NCBI GenBank assembly: GCA_029880545.1
Contig: JAOUOD010000008.1
Location: forward strand, 62,001 to 126,000
Source: Gammaproteobacteria bacterium
Lineage (GTDB): Bacteria; Pseudomonadota; Gammaproteobacteria; Acidiferrobacterales; SZUA-150
Direction: 5' to 3'
DNA: 64,000 nt
Each line of letters opens with the position of its first letter. Position 1 is the stretch's first letter. Under the pieces are notes generated by a model. It had not been told where the DNA came from, searched no databases, and saw only the letters and a list, made by a program, of their open reading frames with translations. This document shows, piece by piece, positions 10,380 through 19,503 of the stretch. The position numbers were made by a program, and so were the translations under genes.

Positions 10380-10868
10380 TCAGACTGGCAGAAGCTTTTC
10401 CATATACACGCTTAGCGGATCACCGGTGTAGTCGCCGTAAGGCCCTCGGATCGTGTAGCCCAGGGACTTGTACAGGCCAATCGCCTCCGGTTGGTAGATG
10501 CCCGTTTCCAGGCGAATGCTGCGAAGTTGTTGCGAGCGAGCCTCTTGTTCGAGAGCCTCCATGATCATTCGACCGCCACCGCGACCGCGATAGGCGTCTA
10601 TTACAAACAAACGCTTGATTTCTCCGTAGCGTATTTCATCGGACAGGGATTTCAGGGCACCCATGCCGGCAACCGTGCCTTGATCGAACAATCCCACGAC
10701 CAGAACGTTGCCGCGCGAAAGCGCTTCGATGCCATCAAGGTGACAGCTGTCGGCTGGATAGAGGCTGGTGGTGTAGGTGTCGGACAGGGCAAGCAGCTCC
10801 GGAATACCATTGGTTCCGGTTGTCACGGTTTGAACCACGAGGGCTGATGTGGTGTTCTGGTCAGGCAC
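10380..10868 (-). CDS. GNAT family N-acetyltransferase
   Basis: Acetyl-CoA-dependent acyltransferase of about 162 residues. The acetyl-CoA-binding motif A is IKRLFVIDAYRGRGGGRMIM (RxxGxG/A loop), followed by motif B with AIGLYKSLGYTIRGPYGDY. The last part resembles YsnE-like putative acetyltransferases. I chose GTG 10868 (VPDQNTT), because further upstream the frame runs into the terminator hairpin of the preceding gene. The acceptor substrate is unknown. Confidence 0.85.
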   Translation of the reverse strand: MPDQNTTSALVVQTVTTGTNGIPELLALSDTYTTSLYPADSCHLDGIEALSRGNVLVVGLFDQGTVAGMGALKSLSDEIRYGEIKRLFVIDAYRGRGGGRMIMEALEQEARSQQLRSIRLETGIYQPEAIGLYKSLGYTIRGPYGDYTGDPLSVYMEKLLPV

Positions 10869-10885
10869 GTTATTGCGACTCCGGG

Positions 10886-10917
10886 TAACAAAACAGGGCC
10901 CGAACATGCGGGCCCTG
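10886..10917 (-). terminator. Rho-independent terminator of the dynamin-like gene
   Basis: On the minus strand CAGGGCCC, 8-base loop, GGGCCCTG is followed by TTTTGTT. It begins 25 bases after the stop codon of the GTPase gene and lies just before the GNAT start. Confidence 0.88.
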
Positions 10918-10941
10918 TGTACTGGCATGTGCTAGTAGTTA

Positions 10942-12906
10942 TCAGGCGCGTCTGGCCTGTGTTTGGCCCCCTTCATCGCGCAGCGCCTGGATAATGGCAT
11001 CTGCGCGTTTTTCGAAACCGGTTTCCTGGTTGCGGATTCCATCACGGATATGTTCCAGTTCCTTGAGCCGGTCTTCAAGCGTGTCACTGGCCTGGTGGAT
11101 ACGCTTGATGCTTTCAAGGCGACGTCGCAGCTGGATCTGGTGCTCGCGCACCTGCGCTTCCATAGGTGACATGATGGTCTTGAGCCAGGCGTCGGCATCC
11201 TTGTTGGCCATCTTGTAGATCATGCGTATCTTGGCCACCGACGAGTCAAAGAACTGGTCGGTAAGGGTCTTTTGTTCTGTGCGCAGGAACGACAGGCTGC
11301 GAACAAACTGTTCATGCTTGTCCTGCAGGCGCTTGATCTCGCGCATGTAGCGCATGACAGAGAAATGACCGGGCTTGATGTTGCTGAGACCGTGCTCTTC
11401 CTGGAACTTCTTGTAGACGCCTTCCATCAATTCCTTGATTTCCTGGGCCTGCTTTGAAACCTGCTCCATGGTGCCGGTGGTTTCCTTGAAGAAGCTGATC
11501 ATCAGCGCCTTCAGGCCGCTGGTGGTCAGGCTGATACGCATGTCCTTGCGGGTTTCGGCGATGCGCTTGTCCAGCGCCTTCAGGTTCAGGTGCGTGTACA
11601 GCACGTTGGTCTGCTGTGAAAAAATGCTGCGCGTCGCCTGGAAGCGTTGCATGCTCTTTTCAAAAACGGCCTTGTCTTCCTGGACCTTGTTCATCATGTG
11701 TTCGATGACATCGATGTTCTTGCCGTTGAGGCTGGACAGTTCATCAATGTGCTCGTACACACCCTTGAGTCGCTGGCCAATCAGGGCGCGTACCGCCTTG
11801 ATTATGCTTTCAAGATCTTCGGCAACGTTATCGCGAACGATGCCGCGCTTGTCCGGAATCAGTTCACTGCCGAGCGCGTTTTCCAGCCTCAGCAACTGGC
11901 TGCGCTCCAGCGTGGCCTGGTCGTTCTTGATTTTGCCGTAAAGACCTTTTTGCGCCGACACCGGGTAGACGTTGTGATCGGACAGCGACAGGATCTTCGC
12001 TGTTTCACGAATCTGGCGATCGATTTCGCCGTTTACATCGGCATCAGATTTAAGATCATCCCAGAGGCCGTCAATCTTGTTCAGAACCACCATGCGACCA
12101 CGCTTGTTGCTGCCCTTGCCCTGGCTGATGTGATCGTGCCAGACATCGATGTCGGACTTGGTAACGCCGGCGTCGGCGGCGAGGATAAACAGTACCGCGT
12201 GAGCGCTGGGCAGCATGTTCAGGGTCAGCTCGGGTTCGGCGCCCAGTGCATTCAGGCCCGGGGTATCGAGAATCACCAGGCCTTGTTCCAGCAGCGGATG
12301 CGGATAATTGATGATGGCGTGGCGCCACTTGGGTACCTCGACCAGTCCATCGTCGTTGAGCTGGAGACCGATTTCGTTTTCTTCGTGGGCGATGTGGAAG
12401 CCCAGTTCCTCGGCTTCGTTGGTGGTGACTTCCTTGATTTCCACTACATGCCGCAGCGCCTTGATCATGCTGTCGGAATTTTTTACGTCCAGCGGTATTT
12501 CCTGCCACTCGTCATTGAAGCGGCGGTATTCGCTGATGGTGGTGCCGCCCTTACGTGTTTCTACCGGCAACAGGCGCAGGCAGGGTTTGGTGCCCAGGTC
12601 GTACTGCAGCTCGGTGGGACACATGGTGGTGCGCCCGGCCGCCGAGGGCAGAATCCGCTGGCCGAAATTGGCAAAGAAAATGGCGTTAATCAGCTCGGAT
12701 TTGCCGCGAGAAAATTCGGCGACAAATGCCACGTAAAGTTTGTCGTCGCGCAGGTTGCTCATGACCTGGTCGAGGCGCTGGTCGACGCGGGCGTCACCGA
12801 GGTCCTGGTCTTTCAGCCAGGCGCGCAGCTCATCGACGGAATCGAACAGGTTCGTCCGCCAGCCGCTGTACTCCTCTAAATGTTTTTCGATACCCTTGCT
12901 ACTCAT
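10942..12906 (-). CDS. Bacterial dynamin-like GTPase
   Basis: Large GTPase of 654 residues. The P-loop is AEFSRGKS (residues 63-70), the switch-1 threonine region AAGRTTMCPTE, G3 DTPGLNA, and G4 LNKIDG. A long helical region (residues about 350-640) with predicted coiled coils follows, as expected for the stalk of dynamins. I see no transmembrane helices, so membrane association would be peripheral. In bacteria such proteins remodel or protect membranes; a precise role here is unknown. RBS AAGGGG lies 6 bases before the ATG. It is monocistronic, with its own terminator. Confidence 0.9.
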   Translation of the reverse strand: MSSKGIEKHLEEYSGWRTNLFDSVDELRAWLKDQDLGDARVDQRLDQVMSNLRDDKLYVAFVAEFSRGKSELINAIFFANFGQRILPSAAGRTTMCPTELQYDLGTKPCLRLLPVETRKGGTTISEYRRFNDEWQEIPLDVKNSDSMIKALRHVVEIKEVTTNEAEELGFHIAHEENEIGLQLNDDGLVEVPKWRHAIINYPHPLLEQGLVILDTPGLNALGAEPELTLNMLPSAHAVLFILAADAGVTKSDIDVWHDHISQGKGSNKRGRMVVLNKIDGLWDDLKSDADVNGEIDRQIRETAKILSLSDHNVYPVSAQKGLYGKIKNDQATLERSQLLRLENALGSELIPDKRGIVRDNVAEDLESIIKAVRALIGQRLKGVYEHIDELSSLNGKNIDVIEHMMNKVQEDKAVFEKSMQRFQATRSIFSQQTNVLYTHLNLKALDKRIAETRKDMRISLTTSGLKALMISFFKETTGTMEQVSKQAQEIKELMEGVYKKFQEEHGLSNIKPGHFSVMRYMREIKRLQDKHEQFVRSLSFLRTEQKTLTDQFFDSSVAKIRMIYKMANKDADAWLKTIMSPMEAQVREHQIQLRRRLESIKRIHQASDTLEDRLKELEHIRDGIRNQETGFEKRADAIIQALRDEGGQTQARRA

Positions 12907-12930
12907 AGGTTTCCCCTTGATGAGTTTATT

Positions 12931-12936
12931 ATTATA
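12931..12936 (-). promoter_or_regulatory. Predicted -10 element of the dynamin-like gene
   Basis: A perfect TATAAT on the minus strand lies 24 bases before the ATG. The corresponding -35 region (around GCTGAA) is poor, so strength is uncertain. The remaining 200 bases up to mutM contain no gene that I can support. Confidence 0.4.
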
Positions 12937-13145
12937 GATTCTATTGATAACTTTTCAGCTATCCGACGACCAGCCAGATAGTCGGTTTTTTGATTCGGAC
13001 AAATGGCCGGGCCTGTATTGACACTGCCTCAAGTTTAGTTGCTTTTACTCGAGTTGAAAACCCAAAATCTACGTAGAATTAGCCAGTTATCGGTTTATTC
13101 TAAACGAATTTCTGAGAATTTCACCAAACAGGGCCAGGATTTGGC

Positions 13146-13961
13146 TCAGTTTTGACAGCGGCGACAATAAAAAAGTGAACGGTTACTGCGCATCAGGCGC
13201 TGAATGGCTTGTCCGCAGTTTGGGCAGGCCTGGCCTTCGCGACCATAGACATGCAGGGTTTGCTGGAAATAGCCAGGCTGTCCATCGGCCTGGTGAAAAT
13301 CGCGCAAGGTGGTGCCGCCTTTCCGAATGGCGGCTTTGAGCACGGATTTGGCTGTAGCGACCAGTTTTTCGGTTTCCGCCCGGGTCAGGCGCCCGGCAGG
13401 CCGCGTGGGTCGAATTCCGGCCAGGAACAGCGCCTCGTTAGCGTAGATGTTGCCAATACCGGCGACGATATGGCCGTCCAGCAAAAACTCGCGCAGGGCA
13501 CGCTTGCGCTTGCGTGACTGCCGGTACAGGTAGTCGGCATTAAAGGCCTCCGACAGCGGTTCCGGGCCGATGTCTTTTAGCAGCGCGTGCTCATCCGGGT
13601 GGTGCCCGGCCCAGAGTACCGCGCCAAATCGTCTCGGGTCATGCAGTCGCAACGATTGGCCGTTGGCCAGGTCCAGGGCGACCCGGTCGTGGGGTCGGTA
13701 GGGGGTGTCGACAGGTACGACAGCCAGGCTTCCGCTCATGCCGAGATGAACCAGCACCGTCCCCGGAGAGGTATCAATCAGAAGGTACTTGGCGCGTCGG
13801 CGTACGCCAACTACTTGTGCGCCCGGTAACTTCGTGCACAGGCTGCGCGGTACCGGCCAGCGTAATTTAGCCTGGCGAATGTGTACTCTATTGATGGTTT
13901 GGCCGGCCAGTAGCGGTTCAATACCTCGCCGGGCGGTTTCCACCTCGGGCAGTTCGGGCAT
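13146..13961 (-). CDS. mutM: Formamidopyrimidine-DNA glycosylase (Fpg/MutM)
   Basis: Base-excision repair enzyme that removes 8-oxoguanine and ring-opened purines and cuts the abasic site. The N-terminus PELPEVET supplies catalytic Pro2 and Glu3 (numbering with Met). The H2TH region contains the conserved GIGNIYANE, and the C-terminal zinc finger has CPNCG and CRRC. The length, 271 residues, is normal. The ATG overlaps the stop of the upstream DUF4340 gene (TAATG), so mutM is the last gene of the ABC operon. Confidence 0.97.
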   Translation of the reverse strand: MPELPEVETARRGIEPLLAGQTINRVHIRQAKLRWPVPRSLCTKLPGAQVVGVRRRAKYLLIDTSPGTVLVHLGMSGSLAVVPVDTPYRPHDRVALDLANGQSLRLHDPRRFGAVLWAGHHPDEHALLKDIGPEPLSEAFNADYLYRQSRKRKRALREFLLDGHIVAGIGNIYANEALFLAGIRPTRPAGRLTRAETEKLVATAKSVLKAAIRKGGTTLRDFHQADGQPGYFQQTLHVYGREGQACPNCGQAIQRLMRSNRSLFYCRRCQN

Positions 13962-14854
13962 TAGTCAGCCTTTTTTGCCGGTGTGCCGGGCTCCGGTTTG
14001 GCAGCCGGTTTCAATGTTAACAACCGGTTGCCGATATCGGCGGCAAAACGGTACTCCAGTGCTTCATCCGGGCGATACAGGACAAATTCAGGCTCATAGC
14101 CAAGAATGCCGAGCCGAGTCGTGACAGGCTTGGCGTCGCCAGAATCGGTTTTCATGACCGCGTTGATCCAGCGTTGTACCGGTTTATTGCTGTACCGGTC
14201 TACTGACAGGGCATGGGCCAGGCGCCATTCGTTGATGAAGCCGTTAATGGTGTCGGCGCTGATATTCTTGTCAGTCGGAGCCAGCTGCCAGCTGCCATTC
14301 TGGTACTGGAGTTTCTGTTCACCTAGATCCAGCGCTACCAGCTTGTGGTTTTCTTCCAGCAAGGACGTGCTGAGGAAGTCTGTATACCGGTTTTCAGTCA
14401 TACGCAAAGAGTTGGACGAAACCAGCAATACCGCGTCGCCGGTCTGAACGTAGCGCTGTTCCTTGAGTGGGTGCTTGTGACCGATAGTGATCTCGGTCCG
14501 GTTGAACGTGATCCGCGTAGCGGTACTGCCAAGGCCGTAGCCCGTTGCCGACTTGCCGTCGAGGGCAAGACGCAGACCGGATTTGTCGGCAGCGATTTTG
14601 AGCAGGCCGCTGATGTTGAAGCGGTTGGCGCGGGCGTTGACCGGCGCGGTCATGCGCCAATTGCCATCGATTATTTCGAATACCATGGCATCGTTACCTG
14701 GTTGCCGTAGTTCGATGCGTTGAATGTCGCCGGGCTTTAATTGACTGACCGGGTATTCCGGTTTTGCTTCCTTGCCGGGTTGCAGTTTGACCAGCAACAA
14801 CAGTACGGCAATGATGCCAACAAGTGCTAGGTTGATAAGCCAGCGATTTTTCAT
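13961..14854 (-). CDS. DUF4340 domain protein of a Gld-type ABC system
   Basis: 297 residues: one N-terminal transmembrane helix (MKNRWLINLALVGIIAVLLL), then a soluble, presumably periplasmic, beta-rich region. Fragments such as PGDIQRIEL, GNWRMTAPV and NKPVQRWINAV match the DUF4340 style as I know it. It is found downstream of GldG-like proteins in many Proteobacteria, where its function is not known. I begin at the ATG of MKNRWL, since the upstream extension overlaps the preceding gene without a plausible signal. Confidence 0.8.
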   Translation of the reverse strand: MKNRWLINLALVGIIAVLLLLVKLQPGKEAKPEYPVSQLKPGDIQRIELRQPGNDAMVFEIIDGNWRMTAPVNARANRFNISGLLKIAADKSGLRLALDGKSATGYGLGSTATRITFNRTEITIGHKHPLKEQRYVQTGDAVLLVSSNSLRMTENRYTDFLSTSLLEENHKLVALDLGEQKLQYQNGSWQLAPTDKNISADTINGFINEWRLAHALSVDRYSNKPVQRWINAVMKTDSGDAKPVTTRLGILGYEPEFVLYRPDEALEYRFAADIGNRLLTLKPAAKPEPGTPAKKAD

Positions 14855-14870
14855 TGTACTGGTTGCTTCC

Positions 14871-16244
14871 TCAATACTTGCGACGACGCCACCAGACCAG
14901 CACACCGGTGACAATCAGGGCTAGCGGAATAAATACCATGAAGATCAGGGCAATAGTGATTTGCGCAGTGTGTGACAGGTTCAGCCCCTGGTCGCTACCG
15001 GCGCGCACCGGAATGGAAACATAAGCGTCGTCCTGGCTCAGCCAGTTGGCCATGCTCAGGCCAAGATCAAGATTGCCAACATTGCCCAGGTAGCTGTTGG
15101 ACAGAAAATCGCCATCAGCAATCACCAGGATTCGTTGCTCCGCGCCTTTATCCTGCTTGCCGTTGTCGCGACTGAAACTGATGGCAACGGTAACCGGTCC
15201 TTGAGTGTCCCGACCCTTGTCGAATTGCACGCCAGCATCAAGGCGACCGGTTTCGACCCAGGTATTTTCTCGTGTATCCAGGACAATAGCGGGTTTCCAG
15301 CCGCTATTTTCCGTTTCATCCTGGTGCTGTATGGCGCCGACTGTCGGGAACACGGTCATGGTGCTGAAATTCTTGACGATGGGGTGGCTGTTGTAGCTGG
15401 CCATGATTACGTTGGCGGCATTGCCGGCGATGAGCTGGCCTTCAGCATCTATGACCATGCCGCGCATGAACTCGATGCCAAATATCTCGGCAATGGGCCG
15501 CAGGCTCGCCGTAGCCTTTTCACTGCCGGCGGGGTCATTTAGCCAAAGGAGATTACCACCTTGTTCGATATAGCGGCGTATGGCTTCCACTTCGCCCTTG
15601 AGCAGTGCGGTTTGCGGTGAGGCAATAACCAGGGCCGTGGTATTTTCCGGTATGGCAGTGTTCTCGGCGAGATTCAGTGATCGTGCCTTGAATCCACGTT
15701 TTTGCAGCTGGTCAGCCCAAAGCGACAGGTCAAAGTTGCGTTGTTTGTCCGGGCTGCGTTCACCGTGGCCGTCGAGAAAGACCAGCCAACGGTCACCGGC
15801 GTGACCGAGCCGGGTCAGCGTGTTGGTCAGGTTTTCTTCATTGAGCTTGGTCAGTGTTTCGCGGCTGTTGTTGTACTCCAGCAGCAGCTCACCGTCATAC
15901 TGAATATTGGCTTCGCGCACTTTTTCCGGGTTCTCGTCGGGATCGACAAACTCCAGCGTGATATCGTTTTTGTGTTTGCGGTAGCGATCAATCAATGCAT
16001 TGATGGCCTTGCGTCGGCCTTCACGCTTGCTGGCAAAGGCGGTTATGTGTACTGGCTTGTCCAGGGTGTCCAGGGTCTTGATACTGGCTTCTGACAATGA
16101 ATGACGGCTGCTCTGGGTCCAGTCAAATTCCAGGTGATAGTCCCGCGACAGCCATTGCAGCAGGCCAATGGCCAGCAGAAACAGCAGGACAAAACTGACA
16201 TTGGCAAGGCGCAACTGTTTGCGTGATTGGGCGGAGAGCTTCAT
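14871..16244 (-). CDS. GldG-like ABC transporter auxiliary protein
   Basis: 457 residues with one transmembrane helix at each end (residues about 15-33 and 430-452) and a large periplasmic domain. It has the ABC_transp_aux (GldG) character: FDWTQSSRHSLSE, DKPVHITAFAS, VFLDGHGERSP and a ThuA-like region with LLWLNDPAG. In gliding Bacteroidetes GldG belongs to the GldAFG complex; in Proteobacteria the equivalent has no assigned substrate. It lies 2 bases after the permease gene, in the same operon. Confidence 0.85.
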   Translation of the reverse strand: MKLSAQSRKQLRLANVSFVLLFLLAIGLLQWLSRDYHLEFDWTQSSRHSLSEASIKTLDTLDKPVHITAFASKREGRRKAINALIDRYRKHKNDITLEFVDPDENPEKVREANIQYDGELLLEYNNSRETLTKLNEENLTNTLTRLGHAGDRWLVFLDGHGERSPDKQRNFDLSLWADQLQKRGFKARSLNLAENTAIPENTTALVIASPQTALLKGEVEAIRRYIEQGGNLLWLNDPAGSEKATASLRPIAEIFGIEFMRGMVIDAEGQLIAGNAANVIMASYNSHPIVKNFSTMTVFPTVGAIQHQDETENSGWKPAIVLDTRENTWVETGRLDAGVQFDKGRDTQGPVTVAISFSRDNGKQDKGAEQRILVIADGDFLSNSYLGNVGNLDLGLSMANWLSQDDAYVSIPVRAGSDQGLNLSHTAQITIALIFMVFIPLALIVTGVLVWWRRRKY

Positions 16245-16246
16245 GT

Positions 16247-16990
16247 TTAACCTCCCAGGCGGTCGGCATCCAGCCGACGTACGCTCATTACCAGGAACGT
16301 GGTAATGAACAGCAACAGGTATATAGCATCGGCGCTGTCAAAGACGCCGCGTAAAAACGGCTCATAGTGATTCAGCAACGACATATAGGCGAGCAGGCTT
16401 TCATCGCCGGAACCGGAAAGATCCAGTATCCAGAACAGCAAGGCAACGCCGAAACTGCTGATGGCGGCCACGGTTGGTGTTTGTGTCAGCGTTGACATAA
16501 ACAGGCCGACGGCGGCGAATGCTGCCAGCATCAGGCCAAGGCCCAGTACACCGGCAGCCAGCAGGCCAAAGTCAATGCTGCCACCGGCGAGCAAAGACAG
16601 TGGCATTAACGTGATCATGAACAGTACCAGCATCAGGAAAAAGACGATGCCCAGGTACTTGCCTAATACAATCTCTGTCATGGTAACCGGTGCCGAGAAC
16701 AGCAGGCTCAGTGTGCGGTTGCGGCGCTCCTCGCTGACAAGGCGCATGGTGATCAGCGGCACTACCAGCAAAAGGATGATGGCGGCGTTGCCAAACAGTG
16801 GCGCCACGATAATCTCGGTCAGACCGGGTGCATCGGCCATGCCGAGTAACTGGCTTTGCCACTGGAGATATTGTTCCACATGACCCAGGAACAGGTATGA
16901 CAGGATCATCTGGACCACGGCCAGGATCACCCAGGCAAGAGGTGACAGGAACAAGGTACGGAACTCACGCCAGGCTATGGTTCTGATCAT
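16247..16990 (-). CDS. GldF-like ABC-2 permease
   Basis: Inner-membrane permease of 247 residues with six predicted helices. The N-terminus is typical for ABC-2 proteins of this group (REFRTLFLSPLAWVI), and a cytoplasmic stretch LVSEERRNRTLSLLFSAPV contains the E-loop-like coupling motif. It overlaps the ATPase gene by 4 bases (ATGA) and is followed directly by the GldG-like gene. What it transports is unknown. Confidence 0.88.
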   Translation of the reverse strand: MIRTIAWREFRTLFLSPLAWVILAVVQMILSYLFLGHVEQYLQWQSQLLGMADAPGLTEIIVAPLFGNAAIILLLVVPLITMRLVSEERRNRTLSLLFSAPVTMTEIVLGKYLGIVFFLMLVLFMITLMPLSLLAGGSIDFGLLAAGVLGLGLMLAAFAAVGLFMSTLTQTPTVAAISSFGVALLFWILDLSGSGDESLLAYMSLLNHYEPFLRGVFDSADAIYLLLFITTFLVMSVRRLDADRLGG

Positions 16991-17943
16991 GCTGCATCCT
17001 CCGGATCTGCCTTGTGCGAGTTCTCCGTGGTGGTGAGTTCAACAAAAATATCTTCCAGTGAAATTCGCCCCGGGCGTAATTCCGCGAGGCCCCAGTTGTT
17101 TTCCACGGATGTTTTCACCAGTGCGTCGGTCGGGTCGTCGCCGACTTCATGTACCGCACGAATGTAGTCATCTTTTTCCAGGGTTGCCTTGAGGATGCCG
17201 GGAATGCTTTCCACCTGGGCCGTGGTTGGTGCCCGCCGAAAGCGCAGTGTCAGTGAATTGCCGGCCAGTTGTTGTTCCAGGCCCTCGATAGTATCAGTCA
17301 TCACCAGTTCTCCCCTGTTGATGATCTGGACCCGGGAGCAGGTCATCTGGATTTCCGGCAGGATATGGCTGGACAGGATAACGCTGTGATCCTGTCCAAG
17401 GCCCAGTATCAGTTCGCGAATCTCGCGAATCTGGATCGGATCAAGACCCACGGTTGGTTCATCAAGAATAACAACCGGCGGCATGTGAATAATGGCCTGG
17501 GCAATACCCACGCGTTGCTGGTAGCCCTTGGACAGGTTGCCAATGAGTCGCTTGCTGACGTCGGTGAGACCGCACTTCTCCTTGGCGGCATCGCGCGCCG
17601 CCAGGCGTTGGCTCCGTTCGATGCGATTCAGCGCGGCTGCATAATCAAGGTATTCATCAACGGTCAATTCGCGGTAAACCGGCGGCTGTTCGGGCAGGTA
17701 ACCAATGGCGGCTTTTGCCTCTCGCGGATCCTCCAGCAGGTCGTGGCCGGCGATGCTGATACTGCCAACGGAAGGCGCCAGGTTACCGGTGATGATTTGC
17801 ATGGTCGTGGTTTTGCCGGCACCGTTGGGCCCAAGAAAACCCAGTACTTCACCCTTGGCAACACTGAAGCTGATGTTCTTCACCGCAGGGATGTTGCCGT
17901 AAAACCTGGACAGGTCTTTGACTTCTACCAGTACTTCAGACAT
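16987..17943 (-). CDS. GldA-like ABC transporter ATP-binding protein
   Basis: 318 residues: Walker A GPNGAGKTT, Q-loop YLPEQPPVY, signature LSKGYQQRVG, Walker B VVILDEPTVGLDP and switch H in SSHIL. A C-terminal extension of about 90 residues ends in EDIFVELT, as in the drug/Gld-type subgroup. I begin at MSEVLVEV with GGGAG upstream. It is the first gene of a five-gene unit: ATPase, permease, GldG-like, DUF4340, mutM. It has its own promoter at 17977-18004. Confidence 0.9.
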   Translation of the reverse strand: MSEVLVEVKDLSRFYGNIPAVKNISFSVAKGEVLGFLGPNGAGKTTTMQIITGNLAPSVGSISIAGHDLLEDPREAKAAIGYLPEQPPVYRELTVDEYLDYAAALNRIERSQRLAARDAAKEKCGLTDVSKRLIGNLSKGYQQRVGIAQAIIHMPPVVILDEPTVGLDPIQIREIRELILGLGQDHSVILSSHILPEIQMTCSRVQIINRGELVMTDTIEGLEQQLAGNSLTLRFRRAPTTAQVESIPGILKATLEKDDYIRAVHEVGDDPTDALVKTSVENNWGLAELRPGRISLEDIFVELTTTENSHKADPEDAA

Positions 17944-17976
17944 GGGACTCCCGATTCCTCGTGACCGTGGGCGCAC

Positions 17977-18004
17977 ATTGTAAAAACAGGGCCGGTATTG
18001 TCAA
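17977..18004 (-). promoter_or_regulatory. Promoter of the Gld-type ABC operon, embedded in the pldA terminator
   Basis: On the minus strand a consensus TTGACA (17999-18004), a 16-base spacer and TACAAT (17977-17982) lie 34 bases before the ATPase start. The -35 and spacer are inside the loop and 3' arm of the hairpin that I call as terminator of pldA. Confidence 0.65.
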
Positions 18005-18023
18005 CGGACGCTACCACCGGCCC
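17981..18023 (-). terminator. Terminator of pldA
   Basis: On the minus strand GGGCCGGT, a 19-base loop and ACCGGCCC are followed by TGTTTTTA. The hairpin begins 20 bases after the pldA stop. The loop is long, but the stem is perfect. Confidence 0.65.
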
Positions 18024-18042
18024 GAAAAGCAGTTCTAAATGA

Positions 18043-19071
18043 CTACAGCCAGTTGCTCGTCAGCACACCTATGCCGATGCGTGTATTGACATGGTTGTAA
18101 TCGACAAGGCTTTCACCATAGCCGTGAAACAGTTGCAGGTACAAGCTGAGTTTGCGGTTCTCGGTAACAGGATAACTGAAATCCAGTTGTCCGGCTCCCT
18201 TGTTGTCGCCTTTTGACTTGAGATTGTTGCGAAACATCAGGCCAAGATTCACGACGCCATTGCCATAGGCCAAGGTCAGTTCGCCCCTGCCCATATAGTC
18301 GAGAATATCCGGATTATCGTCGTTAGCAAGGCTTTCCGGAAACCGGTACCAGGGCTTGATACTGATGGCGTAATCGTGCCGGGCAAAAACAAAATCCAGG
18401 TAGGCGCGGTTCCAGCTGCGTGACAAGTCTCCTGACTGGCCATTGGAGTGATGGTTGATGCCCAGGGTAACAAGTGGCAATGCCCAGTTGCCGATCTTCA
18501 GGTCCGGAAAGAAATAACCCAGCAGTTCCGGCTCGTGATTGGTTTCACGAAACGGTCGTGAGACTGGTTCGTTATAGGCCTGCCAGAAGGCTTTCTGGGT
18601 GTAGGCTGCAAATACGGCGAACCGGTTCCGGGTCGCTTTTTTCTGGATCCATACCGGGTACTTGAGACTCAGGTGAATAATGAGTTCTTCGTGGCCGGGT
18701 GCCTCATCATAATACCAGTTAGCCAGGTTGGGTTCGTCGGCGTAGGAATACAGCAGTACATAATTGGGCCGGTGAGGCAGTAGCGCAAATTCCTTCATGA
18801 CCAGTTCGCGCTCATGAAGAATGCGATGTTCCAGGCGACTGCGCCGGGCAGATCCCGGTGACTGGTTTTGTTCGCCATCGATACTGGTTGCTGCCCCGGC
18901 ATCCTGGTCGCTGCTTTCCGGTTGAGCCGTCGCGGGCGTTGCCGTGCCTGCAAGTTCGTGGTCAGGAGCAGGATCGGCCTGGTTGACATCCCGGGCAGGT
19001 GCGGCAGGTGCGGTCATCAAGGCCAGAGCGAGCACTACAGCCGGTGCCAGGGTCTTCAGGGGTTCGCGCAT
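18043..19071 (-). CDS. pldA: Outer membrane phospholipase A (OMPLA)
   Basis: Outer-membrane beta-barrel enzyme that hydrolyses phospholipids misplaced in the outer leaflet. The catalytic site is recognisable: His207 and Ser209 in NHHSNG and Asn221 in SRSWNR, at the 12-residue spacing of the E. coli enzyme (H142, S144, N156). About 75 low-complexity residues (Ala, Pro, Asp, Gln) separate the signal peptide from the barrel, more than in E. coli. Start choice: ATG 19071 has AAGG six bases upstream; ATG 19077 directly abuts that motif. Monocistronic. Confidence 0.92.
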   Translation of the reverse strand: MREPLKTLAPAVVLALALMTAPAAPARDVNQADPAPDHELAGTATPATAQPESSDQDAGAATSIDGEQNQSPGSARRSRLEHRILHERELVMKEFALLPHRPNYVLLYSYADEPNLANWYYDEAPGHEELIIHLSLKYPVWIQKKATRNRFAVFAAYTQKAFWQAYNEPVSRPFRETNHEPELLGYFFPDLKIGNWALPLVTLGINHHSNGQSGDLSRSWNRAYLDFVFARHDYAISIKPWYRFPESLANDDNPDILDYMGRGELTLAYGNGVVNLGLMFRNNLKSKGDNKGAGQLDFSYPVTENRKLSLYLQLFHGYGESLVDYNHVNTRIGIGVLTSNWL

Positions 19072-19111
19072 GGGCATCCTTCTCCATGAGGTCGGGTAAT
19101 GGTCGCCTGCA

Positions 19112-19140
19112 ACTATCTGTGGAACACCCGTTATCGTCAA
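19112..19140 (-). promoter_or_regulatory. Predicted promoter of pldA
   Basis: Minus-strand TTGACG (19135-19140), 17-base spacer, GATAGT (19112-19117). It would start transcription near 19105, giving a leader of about 34 bases that contains the GGAGAAGG ribosome site. Confidence 0.45.
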
Positions 19141-19430
19141 GCACCGGGTTTGTCCGTTTGCCCGGGAGCCGAGACCTGAAAAATGCCGTATATGGCCCGC
19201 CCGGGAGCGTGCCGGCCAGGATTTGTCCTGGGCCTCGCCCGTGGCCGTCAAGGCACGATGTCGTGCAATTTTGACGGCGCTTGCGACCCGGGATGGTGCC
19301 GGAGGCCGTAACAGGTACCGGTTCTTGGCGAAGTCGGTGGTTTGCGACTATCCTGTGGTCAGTAACCGTACCGCCGCGATTGCCGAAACAGGCCGGTTCC
19401 CGACCACCGGCTGGCCGCGCGGAGACATGC

Positions 19431-19458
19431 TTGTTTTGGTGTTTCATGCTTGTATAGT
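19431..19458 (+). promoter_or_regulatory. Possible promoter of the flavin/2Fe-2S reductase gene
   Basis: TTGTTT (19431-19436), 16-base spacer, TATAGT (19453-19458), 46 bases before the ATG. The -10 is good, the -35 only half consensus. Confidence 0.35.
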
Positions 19459-19503
19459 CCGAATCTCAGAACAGAATTTCCGAAATCCAGTGACCGAGTA
19501 CAC

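Larger units (their letters stand above)
19072..19503. other. Intergenic region between divergent pldA and the reductase gene
   Basis: 432 bases with leaders and promoters of both flanking genes. Apart from the two promoter candidates I see no coding sequence with credible composition, no RNA gene and no repeat. Confidence 0.5.

Noticed and set aside
11647-12879. Long open frame on the plus strand (410 codons) opposite the dynamin-like gene.
   Set aside because: It is the antisense of a GC-rich true gene with intact GTPase motifs; the translation has no recognisable domain and no ribosome site.
12963-12991. Hairpin CCGAC/GTCGG followed by six T on the plus strand.
   Set aside because: No plus-strand gene ends here; both neighbours are on the minus strand. 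The stem is only 5 bases.
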